Program-made: the position numbers and the translations under genes
Assembly: GCA_032209605.1 (NCBI GenBank)
Contig: JASFXZ010000013.1
Coordinates: 6,285,401-6,349,400 of the forward strand
DNA length: 64,000 bases
DNA from: Mactromeris polynyma
Lineage: Eukaryota; Mollusca; Bivalvia; Venerida; Mactridae
Direction of reading: 5' to 3'
Shown here: piece after piece, positions 35,501 through 43,596 of the stretch
Position numbering within the stretch: the stretch's first letter is position 1
Layout: each line of letters opens with the position of its first letter
Notes under the pieces: generated by a model
Told to the model about the DNA's origin: nothing
Databases searched by the model: none
Seen by the model: the letters and a program-made list of their open reading frames with translations, nothing else

Positions 35501-37828
35501 ATTTGATAGAACTTTGCATATATTCGTCAGTTTTAATCAGTAAATTTAAGTTGAATGCGTTTTGAGTGAATACTGTATATCAATATTGTGAAGTGGTCAA
35601 TTTTCGATAAATATTTCACATCGATATAAATTATCCTGAATGATCAATGTAGTTTCTGTATTTAGATTTGTTCGGATGACATTTACCTCAATATTTTGCT
35701 GGTAGGTTTTGGTCACATGACCAGTGAATTGATGTCATTAGCCAATGGGAAGGTGGTGTTGATTGCAGAAGTAGGGTATCATCTGTTCTTATCGGAACGC
35801 AATACATCAGACATGTGTTTAAAAGCCTTACTGGGAAAAGAGATTACACCATTAAAAGAAGGTCGAATACAGGAACGGCCGAGTACTAAAGCCTTGCAAG
35901 ATTTAGAACGTACTATACAGATTCAGCGTAAGTTGTTCTATAATAACTGCACAACTGTATAAATTAAGTGCTACCGAATACCACATTTTCTGTTGAAGAT
36001 AGGCAATGTTTTATGTATGTGGCGTTCCCTGAAGCAACTGACTCTCTCTATGTCACTTTGTTTGTGCAAGCACACTTCTATGTCGCATAATCTGTTTTCT
36101 GACCTCTCGGTTACAGTACGTTACTCCTGTCAATATAGGAACTACGAAAATATTAATTGTTTTGTAATGACTTCAATGTAATTCGATTCAGAGATGGAGG
36201 TCAAATGACTTATGCAATTTATGTAGTTAATTTTTCATCTTCATTCACATTTACACTATAGAACATACGCTTTGCCGGGGTTTCGAACCCACGAGCTCCA
36301 AATATTCGTTAATTGTTGTATCCTGTTCTAAAATATAATACTTTTTTTCGGAATTCAGAAGAATCGAAACATTATTGTATTACATTTGTAAGTGGCTTTA
36401 CATACAAGCGTCATGGGAATAGTTTTTCCAGTGTTTCTATATTGACATGTGTGCTATCTACCTAGACATCTGTGAATCGATTTCTGGCCGATTTAAATAA
36501 GAATCACACCCTTCCATAGAAGTACACGTAAACTGAATGTTAATGATGTTTTTTTAAGTAAAATACTGGCCTTGTCTACAGAAACACCTTTCTGAAATAC
36601 AAAACTTACTAGCAGATGATCTGCAAGGAGGAAAAGGCATTTCTGCTTTACATATAGTCGAAGACAAGATAAGGTTAGAATACATTTATTTTACTGTAAC
36701 ATCGAAACCTCTTTGGAGCGAATCTTCACTGTATTAACATTTATAACTTTAATATTAGATACATGTAACGAGAAACTAATACCTTGATCCTCGTCTGTGT
36801 CTGCTTCGTTGTCATTGGCCGTATTTTTGTTGAAATGTGTCATTAGCTGAGTTGATTAGAGTGCACGTATCATTGCTATCAAACGTAAATTCACATTACA
36901 TTGCGGATTAAGAAACATATATATTACTTGTAGTAAACTGACCCTTTTAATTACGAAGCCCCTAAAGAGACATTCCATACTTTCGGTATCGATCTACGCT
37001 TTTATTATTATTCCGTAATATTAATCGTTAGAGAATTAGTTACATATATCCTTAAGACAACAGTTGTTTTACTATATAATTTGTTTTAATCTGCAATATG
37101 TTAAATGATTATGTGACCGTAATACAAAAAATGGTTACCATGGCAACCAACAATATATAAGTTACATAATTATGCCCGCAATATTATTCTGACAATTTCA
37201 AAAATATTTCATTCAAGATACTAATAACCATGTTTTCAACAGTTACAAATGAAATAGAATGTATTAGTATCCGGTACCATGTGTTGCATCTGATTGTCGA
37301 GATATTAATTCGTATTTACGAAATAATGATTCGTATTTACGAAATAGTAATTCGTATTTACGAAATAGTGTTTCGCTGTTATGAAATAATAATTCGTCTT
37401 TAAATAAAAAAAGAATATGGGATGTCTACTTAGAGTCTACGTACTTAATACACATCAGTGCAATTTTTCTGTTGTTTTTGGTTTGCCCAATATCGGTTAA
37501 AATGTTAATAATGTTTTTAGCGCAGCTGTAGAAAAAGTTAAATTTGCTTCAAACTTGAATACTTTGTTATTTCTATGATATTATCAAATATATTTATATC
37601 AATTATTCACTTAGTGATGCGTTTAACAGGGAACGTGGACGTGTTAGCTCACTGCTTGGAAGTAAACCCGAGCATAGCATGGTTTCTTCAACCGATAAAC
37701 GAACTACTCATGATGCATCTGATAAATACGATCTCATCGATACAAGGCAGATGAGATTGAAAATGGAACACAAAGAACACGAAGAAACTTCGCCTGTTAA
37801 AACAAAAAACAAAAGCGAAATATTGTAA
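11524..37828 (+). CDS. class IIa HDAC-like pseudoenzyme fused to N-terminal TRADD-N-like modules (17-exon model, 826 aa)
   Basis: Exons: 11524-11704, 12032-12091, 14199-14475, 14943-15112, 20479-20739, 23783-23969, 26375-26412, 26723-26838, 28068-28155, 28420-28490, 33479-33564, 33849-33936, 34606-34805, 35220-35326, 35706-35927, 36559-36673, 37615-37828 (TAA). All 16 junctions have GT/AG and compatible phases, and the sum is 2481 nt with no internal stop. The ATG follows an in-frame TGA (11515-11517); Met12 or Met15 could also start. Residues ~61-80 form a short coiled coil, ~155-300 two related modules, 317-378 a Thr/Ser/Glu-rich linker, ~391-725 an HDAC fold, and 726-826 a charged tail. 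HDAC identity is secure (AEDAEYLAAFR, CFGHMTSELMSLANGKVVL), but the active site is lost, so deacetylase activity is unlikely. Alternative: exons 1-6 could end at a read-through stop (23983) as a separate transcript. Confidence 0.72.
12511..12997. mobile_element. TA-flanked MITE in intron 2
   Basis: The left end CTGTAAATCACTACATTTTC and the reverse complement of the right end (CTGTAAATCACTTTATATTC) match over the first 13 bases and loosely beyond. Each end is flanked by TA (12509-12510 and 12998-12999), as for Tc1/mariner/pogo elements. Subterminal words with TTCGCG/CGCGAAA occur on both sides. There is no transposase, so the element is non-autonomous. Confidence 0.75.
13284..13935 (+). pseudogene. 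Tc1-like transposase relic in intron 2
   Basis: Broken frames give MANANVRRHLPEAERVTHRQ near the start, and near 13,740-13,870 IDDGAHSHAAHAVRE, LERDRMERQD and NHIVHVWNEVSRI. Intact Tc1-like transposases carry the second catalytic Asp in a DNA.PH.A..VR block and end the catalytic core with NPIEHVWD. Many stops and small deletions show the copy is long dead. Confidence 0.7.
16238..16341 (+). repeat. tRNA-derived SINE with Asp-GTC-like anticodon loop
   Basis: 16238-16320 starts ATGGCGT and ends GCGCCAT, giving a 7-bp acceptor stem (one G.T pair). The T-arm CCGGG-TTCAAAT-CCCGG is perfect and the B-box is canonical. An A-box-like TGTGGTGTAGTGGTTAA lies upstream. The anticodon stem ACAGA/TCCGT has one mismatch and its loop CCGTCAA would present GTC (Asp). 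An extra ~10 nt around the D-arm and C at loop position 33 argue against a functional tRNA. The tail TTTTTCGTGTTCCTCAAAAC is shared with a second copy at 49,455-49,530 on the other strand, which marks a SINE family. Confidence 0.65.
16906..19465 (+). mobile_element. complete pogo/Tigger-like DNA transposon in intron 4
   Basis: The element is 2,560 bp. The outermost 24 bases (starting CTGTGGATTCATTAATTTTC) are identical at both ends in inverted orientation, and both ends are flanked by TA (16904-16905, 19466-19467). Similarity continues patchily for ~45 bp, with repeated TTTCGTGG words likely to be transposase-binding sites. A second motif, GGGTACTTGAATTCGTGG, lies in the same orientation just inside both ends (16970-16988 and 19389-19406), so the subterminal regions carry a direct repeat as well. 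One long ORF fills the centre. The element sits inside the host intron, antisense to nothing, same strand as the host gene. Confidence 0.9.
17324..18790 (+). CDS. pogo-like DDE transposase (488 aa)
   Basis: It would cut and rejoin its own element's termini at TA sites in the nucleus. The N-terminal ~150 residues are basic, with a nuclear-signal-like KQSRKRKRG and helix-turn-helix-like segments (ARYAIDNGVAKASRKF). The DDE_1-type catalytic core has Asp258 in NWDQTG, Asp376 in IFDVFRAH and Asp412 in RLQPLDLSLN, so 35 residues separate the last two. LLAVTKSGQLLPPQVIYAG between the first and second Asp is also typical of pogo/Tigger proteins. No stop or frameshift is present and the TIRs are intact, so the copy looks potentially functional. 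Met16 or Met18 could be the real start instead of Met1. Confidence 0.88.
   Translation: MRNQTIVYTQAKYRIMLMSWLKSGNVVTRLPSTPGLPNPEDAASPREARTFQAANDYVDIQSESQKQSRKRKRGDYGHYDDESRAKIARYAIDNGVAKASRKFSSLYCRKVSETTVRSMRDQYVKAKKKNGEDTTTLPRSPRGPPLMLGIVDEDVQAWVRRVRIHGGVINARVVQAGAEGIMTKIARQKLTKFGGSVEITKYYARSVLRRMGFVKRKGTKNVKNLPLDFDEIKSAFVEKVSNVVSGHNIPDSLVINWDQTGCQLVPGGQWTMDQCGSQQVTIAGLDDKRQITLLLAVTKSGQLLPPQVIYAGKTNKSLPKNVEFPESWDVTCTENHWSNEDSMLRYIDNIIVPYVNGIRDTLPLSQCDQQAVAIFDVFRAHQCATVIAKLKENGITPLFVPACCTDRLQPLDLSLNKEYKDCLKDCFHDWYTSKIISAFDEDDDTMANVDLKMSTLKPIHANWIITTHGKFEDRRDLVVKGFQLAGLC
20779..20945. repeat. probable single terminus of a pogo-type MITE
   Basis: CAGTCGACTCTCGTTATGTC after a TA is the kind of terminus seen in Tigger/pogo MITEs (CAGT-GACTCTCGTTAT). 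I find no matching inverted end downstream in the intron, so it is either a truncated copy or coincidence. Confidence 0.35.
21745..23782. repeat. ~2 kb array of 15-bp units (30-bp dimers) running into exon 6
   Basis: The unit is ACTGAATTATCATCC and variants such as ACTGAACCACCAATT and ACTAAATTATCATCC, often alternating as 30-bp dimers and in longer higher-order blocks. Because 15 is a multiple of 3, long open frames appear by chance on both strands (minus 22334-23473, plus 22453-23124); I do not treat these as genes. In the frame that continues into exon 6 the units read T-E-L-S-S/T-E-P-P-I, but TAA occurs repeatedly (for example in ACT-AAA-TAA). The array ends at the exon 6 acceptor, and exon 6 itself starts with four degenerate units. 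Confidence 0.85.
23984..26374. other. intron 6, no gene
   Basis: Non-coding intron sequence. AATAAA-like signals near 24,145 and 24,170 could serve an alternative transcript that reads through exon 6 to the stop at 23983. The only repeat I recognise is a SINE relic at 26,055-26,140. Confidence 0.5.
26055..26140 (-). repeat. tRNA-derived SINE relic
   Basis: On the minus strand the A-box-like TGACTCAGTGGAGAGATAGC is followed ~45 nt later by the B-box CAGGTTCGATCCACAC. The tRNA head is degenerate and no clear body follows. Confidence 0.5.
27926..28036. mobile_element. palindromic mini-MITE 31 bp upstream of exon 9
   Basis: GATGGAAGA...TATTTCACTCGTGGTCAAA on the left pairs with TTTGACCACTAGTGAAATA...TCTTCCATC on the right, forming a ~110 bp near-palindrome with a short loop. 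It lies directly in front of the polypyrimidine tract of exon 9 (acceptor AG at 28066-28067), in the space normally used by the branch point. Confidence 0.7.
28491..31100. other. intron 10 (left part), no gene
   Basis: AT-rich intron sequence with no recognisable exon. The ORF on the minus strand at 30190-30453 has no domain. A fragment of the long-inverted-repeat family terminus lies at 30,985-31,025 (GGAACGTCATATACATAAGA). Confidence 0.5.
31121..31470. repeat. 21-bp minisatellite, about 16 copies
   Basis: The unit is GACAGTTACCTTATCACAAC plus T, almost perfect through the centre and degenerate at both edges. It produces open frames on both strands (ITTDSYL repeats on plus, TVSCDKV repeats on minus) simply because the unit is 21 bp. 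It lies in intron 10 with no splice signals linking it to the host reading frame. Confidence 0.9.
32620..33476 (+). mobile_element. L2/CR1-type LINE, 5'-truncated, with 3' tail touching exon 11
   Basis: The 193-codon open frame at 32631-33212 carries LDYCNALLKG, LQTVQNTAARLIT, ITPVLKELHWLPI, RIDYKILTHVFKALHG, TYGDRCFSVAAPKLWNTLP and a final FKKTLKTHLF. This is the C-terminal end of the reverse transcriptase ORF in L2/CR1-like LINEs. After the stop come a poly-T stretch (33309-33338), the typical GCGCTTTATAAAT 3' motif (33432-33444) and an (ATT)n tail. The tail ends at TTTTGCAG, the splice acceptor of exon 11, so the insertion is immediately upstream of the exon. The frame is still open, suggesting a fairly recent insertion of a truncated copy. 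Confidence 0.85.
36008..36040. repeat. terminal fragment of the long-inverted-repeat family in intron 15
   Basis: TTTATGTATGTGGCGTTCCC matches the conserved right terminus of the family described at 5746-7369. Only ~35 bp are recognisable. Confidence 0.5.
37309..37400. repeat. short tandem palindromic repeat
   Basis: About four copies of a ~21-bp unit ATTCGTATTTACGAAATARTR, each containing the partly palindromic ATTCGTA-TTTACGAAAT. It lies in intron 16 of the pseudo-deacetylase gene. Function unknown. Confidence 0.7.
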
Positions 37829-37839
37829 TATTGTAATAT

Positions 37840-39540
37840 TGTACTATTGAGATAATATACTTTCATGTACTATCGTTGAAGAATCTAACAGGTGGTATCA
37901 CTTTCATGTACTATTGATGAATATTCTAAATGATGGCACCACTACATGTACTATTGTTGAATAATTCAAGTGATATCACCACTTTCATGTACACTTGTTG
38001 AATAATCTAAATGATGTCACCACTTTCATGTACAATTGTTCAATAGTCTAAGTGATGTCACCACTTTCATGAATATTCTAAGTGATGTCACCACTTGCAT
38101 GTACAATTGTTGATTAGTCTAAGTGATATCACCACTTTCATGTGCTATTGTTGAATACTCTACATGATGGCACCACTTTCATGTACTATTGGAGAATATT
38201 CTAAATGATGTACTGTTGTTGAATAATCTAACTGATATCATCACTTTCATGTACCATTGTTGAATACTCTAACTGCTGTCAACACTGTCATGTACTATTG
38301 CTGAATATTATAATTAATGTCATACCTTCCATGTATTATTGTTGAATACTCTAAATGGTGGCACCACTTGCATGTACTATTGTTGAATATTCTATATGGT
38401 GGCACCACTTTGATGCACTATTGTTGAATAATATAACTGGTGCCATCACTTTGATGCACTATTGTTGAATAATATAACTGGTGCCATCACTTTGATGCAC
38501 TATTGTTAAATAATCTAACTGGTGTCATTACTTTGATGCACTATTTTTGAATAATCTAACTAATGTCACCACTTTCAAATACTATTTTTGAATACTCTAA
38601 ATGATGGCACCACTTTGATGCACTATTGTTGAATAATCTAACTGGTGTCACCACTTTGATGCACTATTGTTGAATAATCTAACTGGTGTCACCACTTTGA
38701 TGCACTATTGTTGAATAATCTAACTGGTGTCATCACTTTGATGCACTATTGTTGAATAATCTAACTGGTGTCATCACTTTCATGTACTATTTTTGAATAA
38801 TCTAACTGATGTCACCACTTTCATATACTATTTTTGAATAATCTAACTGATGTCACTACTTTCATATACTATTTTTGAATAATCTAACTGATGTCACCAC
38901 TTTCATATACTATTGTTGAATAATCTAACTAATGTCACCACTTTCATATACTATTTTTGAATAATCTAACTGATGTCACCACTTACATATACTATTGTTG
39001 AATAATCTAACTGATATCTTCACTTTGATGCACTATTGTTCAATAATCTAACTAATGTCACCACGTTCATATACTATTGTTGAATAATCTAAATGATGCA
39101 CTATTGTTTAATAATATAACTGGTGTCACCACTTTGATGCACTATTGTTGATTAATCTAACTGATGCCATCAATTTAATGCACTATTGTTGAATGATCTA
39201 ACTTGTGTCACCACTTTGATGCATTATATTCTAACTGATGCCATCACTTTGATGCACTATTGTTGAATAATCTAACTGGTGCCATCACTTTGATGCACTC
39301 TTGTTGAATAATCTAACTGGTGCCATCTCGTTGATGCACTATTGCACTATTGTTGAATAATCTAACTGGTGCCATCACTTTGATGCATTATTGTTTAATA
39401 ATCTAACTTGTGCCATCACTTTGATGCACTATTGTTGTTTAATAATCTAACTGATTCCATCCATTCCATGCAGAGTTAAATAGTGCAATTTATGTCACCA
39501 CTTTCATTGTACTATTGTTGAAATGTGTATTAAGAATTCT
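37840..39540. repeat. 41-bp minisatellite starting just after the stop codon
   Basis: The unit begins CACTTTGATGCACTATTGTT and continues GAATAATCTAACTGGTGTCAC, 41 bp, repeated about 40 times with variants (CATGTACTATT, TCATATACTATT, GATGTCACC). It starts about 12 bp after the TAA at 37826-37828, so it would form much of the 3' UTR if transcribed. I see no AATAAA between the stop and the array. Confidence 0.9.
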
Positions 39541-40170
39541 TAAGCCATACTTCACTAACAGAACATTACCAGTGTTTTATTATATTAATTACTGGAATGA
39601 AGATATGAACTCTAGTGTAAAAAATCATTTGCATTTGGGTAGAGGTAGCCCGAGTGTCCCTTTCAGCATTATTGTGTGCATATAAGACACCTGGGTAGAA
39701 CCACCGGTCTTCCGTAACTAAACCAGCTGGATAGTTTCCTCACATACAATATCCAGTTGAGATTTGAACACAATTTAGATGTACGCTAAACAATTGCTGC
39801 ATTAAACGTTGCTCAACTATTCATTGAGTGTGATGCATAGCTTGACGGAAGAAGTGGCGTCTATATGCTCCCTTCGGACCAAAAAGTTGTACCCCCTGAG
39901 CCCAAATGCTAGATCGACCCCTAAAACAATAACATGTGGGTTTGAACCATCACGTTTATTAACAATGACAGTCAAAGCTCACAACACACTGAGCCATTTC
40001 CCATATGCTTCACTTTATAGCATTTATACAAGGATATACTATAAGTATACCACGATAAGTTGAGAGTGACGTCACGCAATGTTTACATGGTTTGACCACC
40101 TCTATTGATCAAAATAGGTAAATCAAATAACAAGCAAAACTATATATTGTGATATTGATTCCATAAAACT
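39541..40170. other. gene-free stretch
   Basis: No exon recognised. The 84-codon frame at 39809-40063 has no domain. GTGGGTTTGAACC near 39,937 resembles a B-box and may belong to a decayed SINE, but no A-box is convincing. Confidence 0.4.
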
Positions 40171-40173
40171 AAC

Positions 40174-40262
40174 AGCCGTGATAGCTCAGATGGTAGCACG
40201 TCCGCGCCTTAAAATGCTAATTAAGCTTTTTAGTTTTGCGTCCGAGTTCGAGAACATCGGGT
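40174..40262 (+). repeat. tRNA-derived SINE relic
   Basis: GCCGTGATAGCTCAGATGGTAGCAC is an A-box region and TCCGAGTTCGAGAACATCGG a B-box region; a T-run follows. The acceptor arms do not pair, so this is not a functional tRNA. A related head lies 300 bp away on the opposite strand. Confidence 0.55.
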
Positions 40263-40564
40263 TTTTTTTTCCATTGCAATATTATATATTTCGTTGGTCA
40301 TCTACAGTTGTACTTACACGACTTATACTAATTAATGTTCGCTCGAATATCATTAATTAAAAACACTGTATAGCATGTGCATTTATAAGCTATTCAGTAA
40401 TGAACATTTTAGCAACGACGCTATAGCCATCATTAAGCACGTTTGATTTAACGAAAAGGCAATTAGACGATAATAAAAAAACAAAAAATAAACAGACAGA
40501 AACGACAAACAACAAGTACTTGACAAGCACTGAGTAAGGGATAAAAAACATATTGTCCATAAAA

Positions 40565-40650
40565 ATGGGAGGCAGGAATGCCTCGAACTCACACCGTATC
40601 TTTTGAAGGTACTAGTCAGAAGCGCTACCAACTGAGCTATCGCTACTGTC
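40565..40650 (-). repeat. tRNA-derived SINE relic, opposite orientation
   Basis: Minus strand: GCGATAGCTCAGTTGGTAGCGC (A-box) and TGTGAGTTCGAGGCATTCC (B-box), then CCTCCCATTTTT. The spacing and D-arm are tRNA-like, but a stable acceptor stem is missing. It faces the relic at 40,174-40,262. Confidence 0.6.
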
Positions 40651-40659
40651 TACTTTGAA

Positions 40660-42255
40660 CGATATTTAATCTAAATTTAATACTAATCCTGAAGATAATA
40701 GGCATGCTAATGACCGAAAGCTGCTTTACATGTATTGGAAAGTGGGTATGGTCGTGTTTACTATCGAGTTATCTTAACTTAGTTATAAGACACATGTAAC
40801 ACATGTCCAGCGTGATAATCTGCAATATAAAAACAAAAACAAATGGCAATCAGGTGAAATAACACAAGACAAGTGTAGGTTATATGTAAATCATATCTAA
40901 ATAATTGTATTAACCACATGAATCACATATTGCAATGTCAATGAGATGTTTTGTCACAATACTGTCTTGATTTTTTTTTTAGTATTATGCATTACATCTG
41001 TTTTCTAATATCAAACATTAACAACCTGTTTGAATGCACTGGTAAATGACCCAGTAACACGCTGGACTCGTACCCCTAACATGTGATGGTAAGAACCTGT
41101 GTATGCAAACACTCCTCAAGTTGTCCTGTCCAGGCTATATCCTACATATTGCATATATTATTTGTTATATGACAAAGTGTAGAGTGGAAATACACATGAA
41201 CTATTTTGATAATTCACTAGTGAAGTTACTCACATGCATTACGTCACAACAAAACAAGCATGACATTAATGTGCTCAAATGATGTTGATATTGTTAAATA
41301 TTTATTTTGTATGAAAGTGATATTTTTATCGTTTTTTATAGTCGACTCGTGACCACTCATATGTAAGACCACTATACATGTAGTGTTTATAACATTTTGA
41401 GTGTTTCATAATGGCATCAATTGTAGGTTGCTTCATAGCACTGTTCTAAACAACTAATACTGTACTGACTGCAAATGCAACTTGTGTTGAACATGTTCGC
41501 AGCAGCTGTTACTTCCGTGCTTAGGGCTGTTGTCGTAGAGTGTTGAGTTTGAACACCACATTTCAATTCAACAAATATAGATGAACAGTGGGAACATAGT
41601 AACTAGGTTGCTGGGAGACTTATCCCAATGTAGTCTTGAATGTGTTAATGCCAACAGTATGAATAAAACGTTGCACATTTACAAATGATTAATGTACTTG
41701 TAATTGTTACAACTAGACAAAGATAATGCATTTATTTCAAAACACTTTATTGTATAAAAAGACATATGTACACGTATAAAAAAGAAATAAAAATATTCCA
41801 AATGAGAGCATAGTTACAAATAAAATGAATAATCACAATATATCATAAGTGAAATTACGCCTTGACAGTTGTATCCAGCTTAATGATACTGTATTATGTA
41901 AAGCAACGTTTGCAGACAAGTCTCAGTAAGAAGCCTTGTCATTGGTCAATTTTAAGAGTGCGATCAAAAACAGCCAATCAGATGCTTGAAAACAGAGAGA
42001 ATACGTAACTACGGGGAACGCCACTATGAATGTATAAGAGTTCTGAGACTGGTCTCCAAACTTATCATTTTCAAATCTCAAGACCTAAAGGAAAAGATGA
42101 CAGTCAGATCAGAATGTTATCATAATTTTGCACTATATAATATGAATCATTATTGCAATACAATTTGATTCCATGATTTAATAAAAACTAAGATAAAAGT
42201 ATGTTCAATGATTCACATTATTAAGAGCACATATAACCAACTAAATGTATGTAGA
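40660..42255. other. intergenic stretch with one repeat fragment
   Basis: No gene recognised. 41,983-42,035 (AACAGAGAGAATACGTAACT then GGGGAACGCCACT) is another left terminus of the long-inverted-repeat family described at 5746-7369. The rest is AT-rich and featureless to me. Confidence 0.5.
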
Positions 42256-42259
42256 GCCA

Positions 42260-42840
42260 TTTAACCATAAATATACTGGTCTCAAGGCATGTAACCATTT
42301 AAAGGTCTACAGACATGTAACCATATAAAGGTCTACAGACATGTAACCATATAAAGGTCTACAGACATGTGACCATATAAAGGTCTAGAGACATGTAACC
42401 ATATAAAAGTCTATAGACATGTAACCATATAAAGGTCTACATACATGTAACTATATAAAGGTCTACAGACATGTAACCATATAAAGGTCTACAGACATGT
42501 AACCATGTAAAGGTATACAGACAGGCAACCATGCAACAGTCTCTAGACATGTAACCATAACAACATCTCCAGACATGTAACCATATAAAGGTCTACAGAC
42601 AGGTGACCATATAGGGCCATGTAACCATTTAAAGGTCAATAGACATGCAACCATATAAAGGTGTACAGACATGTAACCATATCATAATCTCGAGACATGT
42701 ACCCACATTACCATATCGAGCAATGTTACCATTAAAAGGTGTACATACATGTAACCATATACAGGTCTCAAGGCATGTAACTATATAAACATCTACATAC
42801 ATTTTACCATATAAAGGTCATGAGTCACGTAACCATATAA
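42260..42840. repeat. 26-bp minisatellite
   Basis: The unit ACATGTAACCATATAAAGGT followed by CTACAG is repeated about 20 times, well conserved in the centre and degenerate at both edges. Confidence 0.9.
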
Positions 42841-42995
42841 AGACATACTGTTAAAACCAGTGAAAGGGGTTTTGTCAGGGCTGCATATGAGCAATGTAAT
42901 TATTGCAATAAAATTATCAGTAAATTCAACAGAATTTTACTGGAAATGGGAATGTGTTTTAACATAATACAAAAATTAATTATCACTATTCATAA

Positions 42996-43596
42996 TAAGG
43001 GGTGAGACGATACAGCGTACATTGATACTGTACCGATATATGTGGTCGCCGATATGTATTGATACACAAGTGATATTGTGTGGATATTGATGCACAAGTC
43101 AGTCTTTTGTTGCAACAAAATATTTATAAAAATATTTGTTATAGAGTTCCGTTAATCAGTACAAACTTATATAGATACAGACACACAACCATTTGTAAAA
43201 CAATTTGTAGCATGTAATAAAATATTATTTTAGGAATAGTTAAATGAATGAAAATATATTACAAGTTTTTCCCATTTCAACCACATACCCGTTCATTGAT
43301 TTTTTGCCTGTAAAATTCTGATCACAATAATGTCACAACATTGTAATAAAATAGTTAAATAATTCGTTAGTAATAAATTCGTCAGAAAATATTTCAATAA
43401 TTATTAATAAATTGTGGCTATAAAAAATATAAATAGTCTTCTTTAACTTGTGTTTTTTTGTATTTGAATTTAACTATCAGTATTGTATCAAAAACATTTT
43501 GTATCGGCGTTTAGATGTATCGCTATGTATCGGCGTTTATATGTATCGCTATGTATCGTTTCACTTGATGATGGTATCATGTATCATCTCACCCCT
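42996..43596. mobile_element. hAT-like non-autonomous element
   Basis: The left end TAAGGGGTGAGACGATACA and the reverse-complemented right end AGGGGTGAGATGATACATG form imperfect terminal inverted repeats. The flanks ATTCATAA (42988-42995) and ATTCAGAA (43597-43604) agree at 7 of 8 positions, fitting an 8-bp hAT target-site duplication. Internal TATCG-rich words, some in tandem (43500-43560), occur near both ends. No transposase is present. Confidence 0.6.

Larger units (their letters stand above)
26723..36673 (+). other. degenerate class IIa histone-deacetylase domain (exons 8-16)
   Basis: The fold is followed block by block: GLALVTETCKEH (the usual GLVYD start), SRRATFKEIKSYYSSGAILI (GRKATLEELQTVHSEAH), NELPCGC (LPCGG), AVGCVIDMAYMVGTGKLKNG ([20 protein letters not shown]), KKILIFGW-NDSHGMSTQ (ILIVDWDVHHGNGTQ), NIVMPIAREFNPEIVLFTPG, FGHMTSELMSLANGKVVL, EVGYHL (EGGHDL), and KYWPCLQ after the domain. 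Missing or changed: the PPGHHAE block with the His-His dyad is replaced by IPVLEW; the zinc ligands Asp and His of DVH become Asn542 and Ser544. The third zinc Asp (630) remains, and the His976 position of human HDAC4 is Tyr668. The N-terminal Cys/His cluster that binds the structural zinc of class IIa enzymes is mostly gone. Confidence 0.85.

Noticed and set aside
36265..36300. tRNA-like B-box (GGGTTCGAAACCCC on the minus strand)
   Set aside because: Only the T-arm is present; without an A-box it cannot be called a SINE with confidence.
36573..36673. Acceptor at CTACAG (36582) for exon 16
   Set aside because: Splicing there from exon 15 (phase 1) gives an immediate stop. The acceptor at TTTTTAAG (36558) keeps the frame and restores the conserved KYWPCLQ block.
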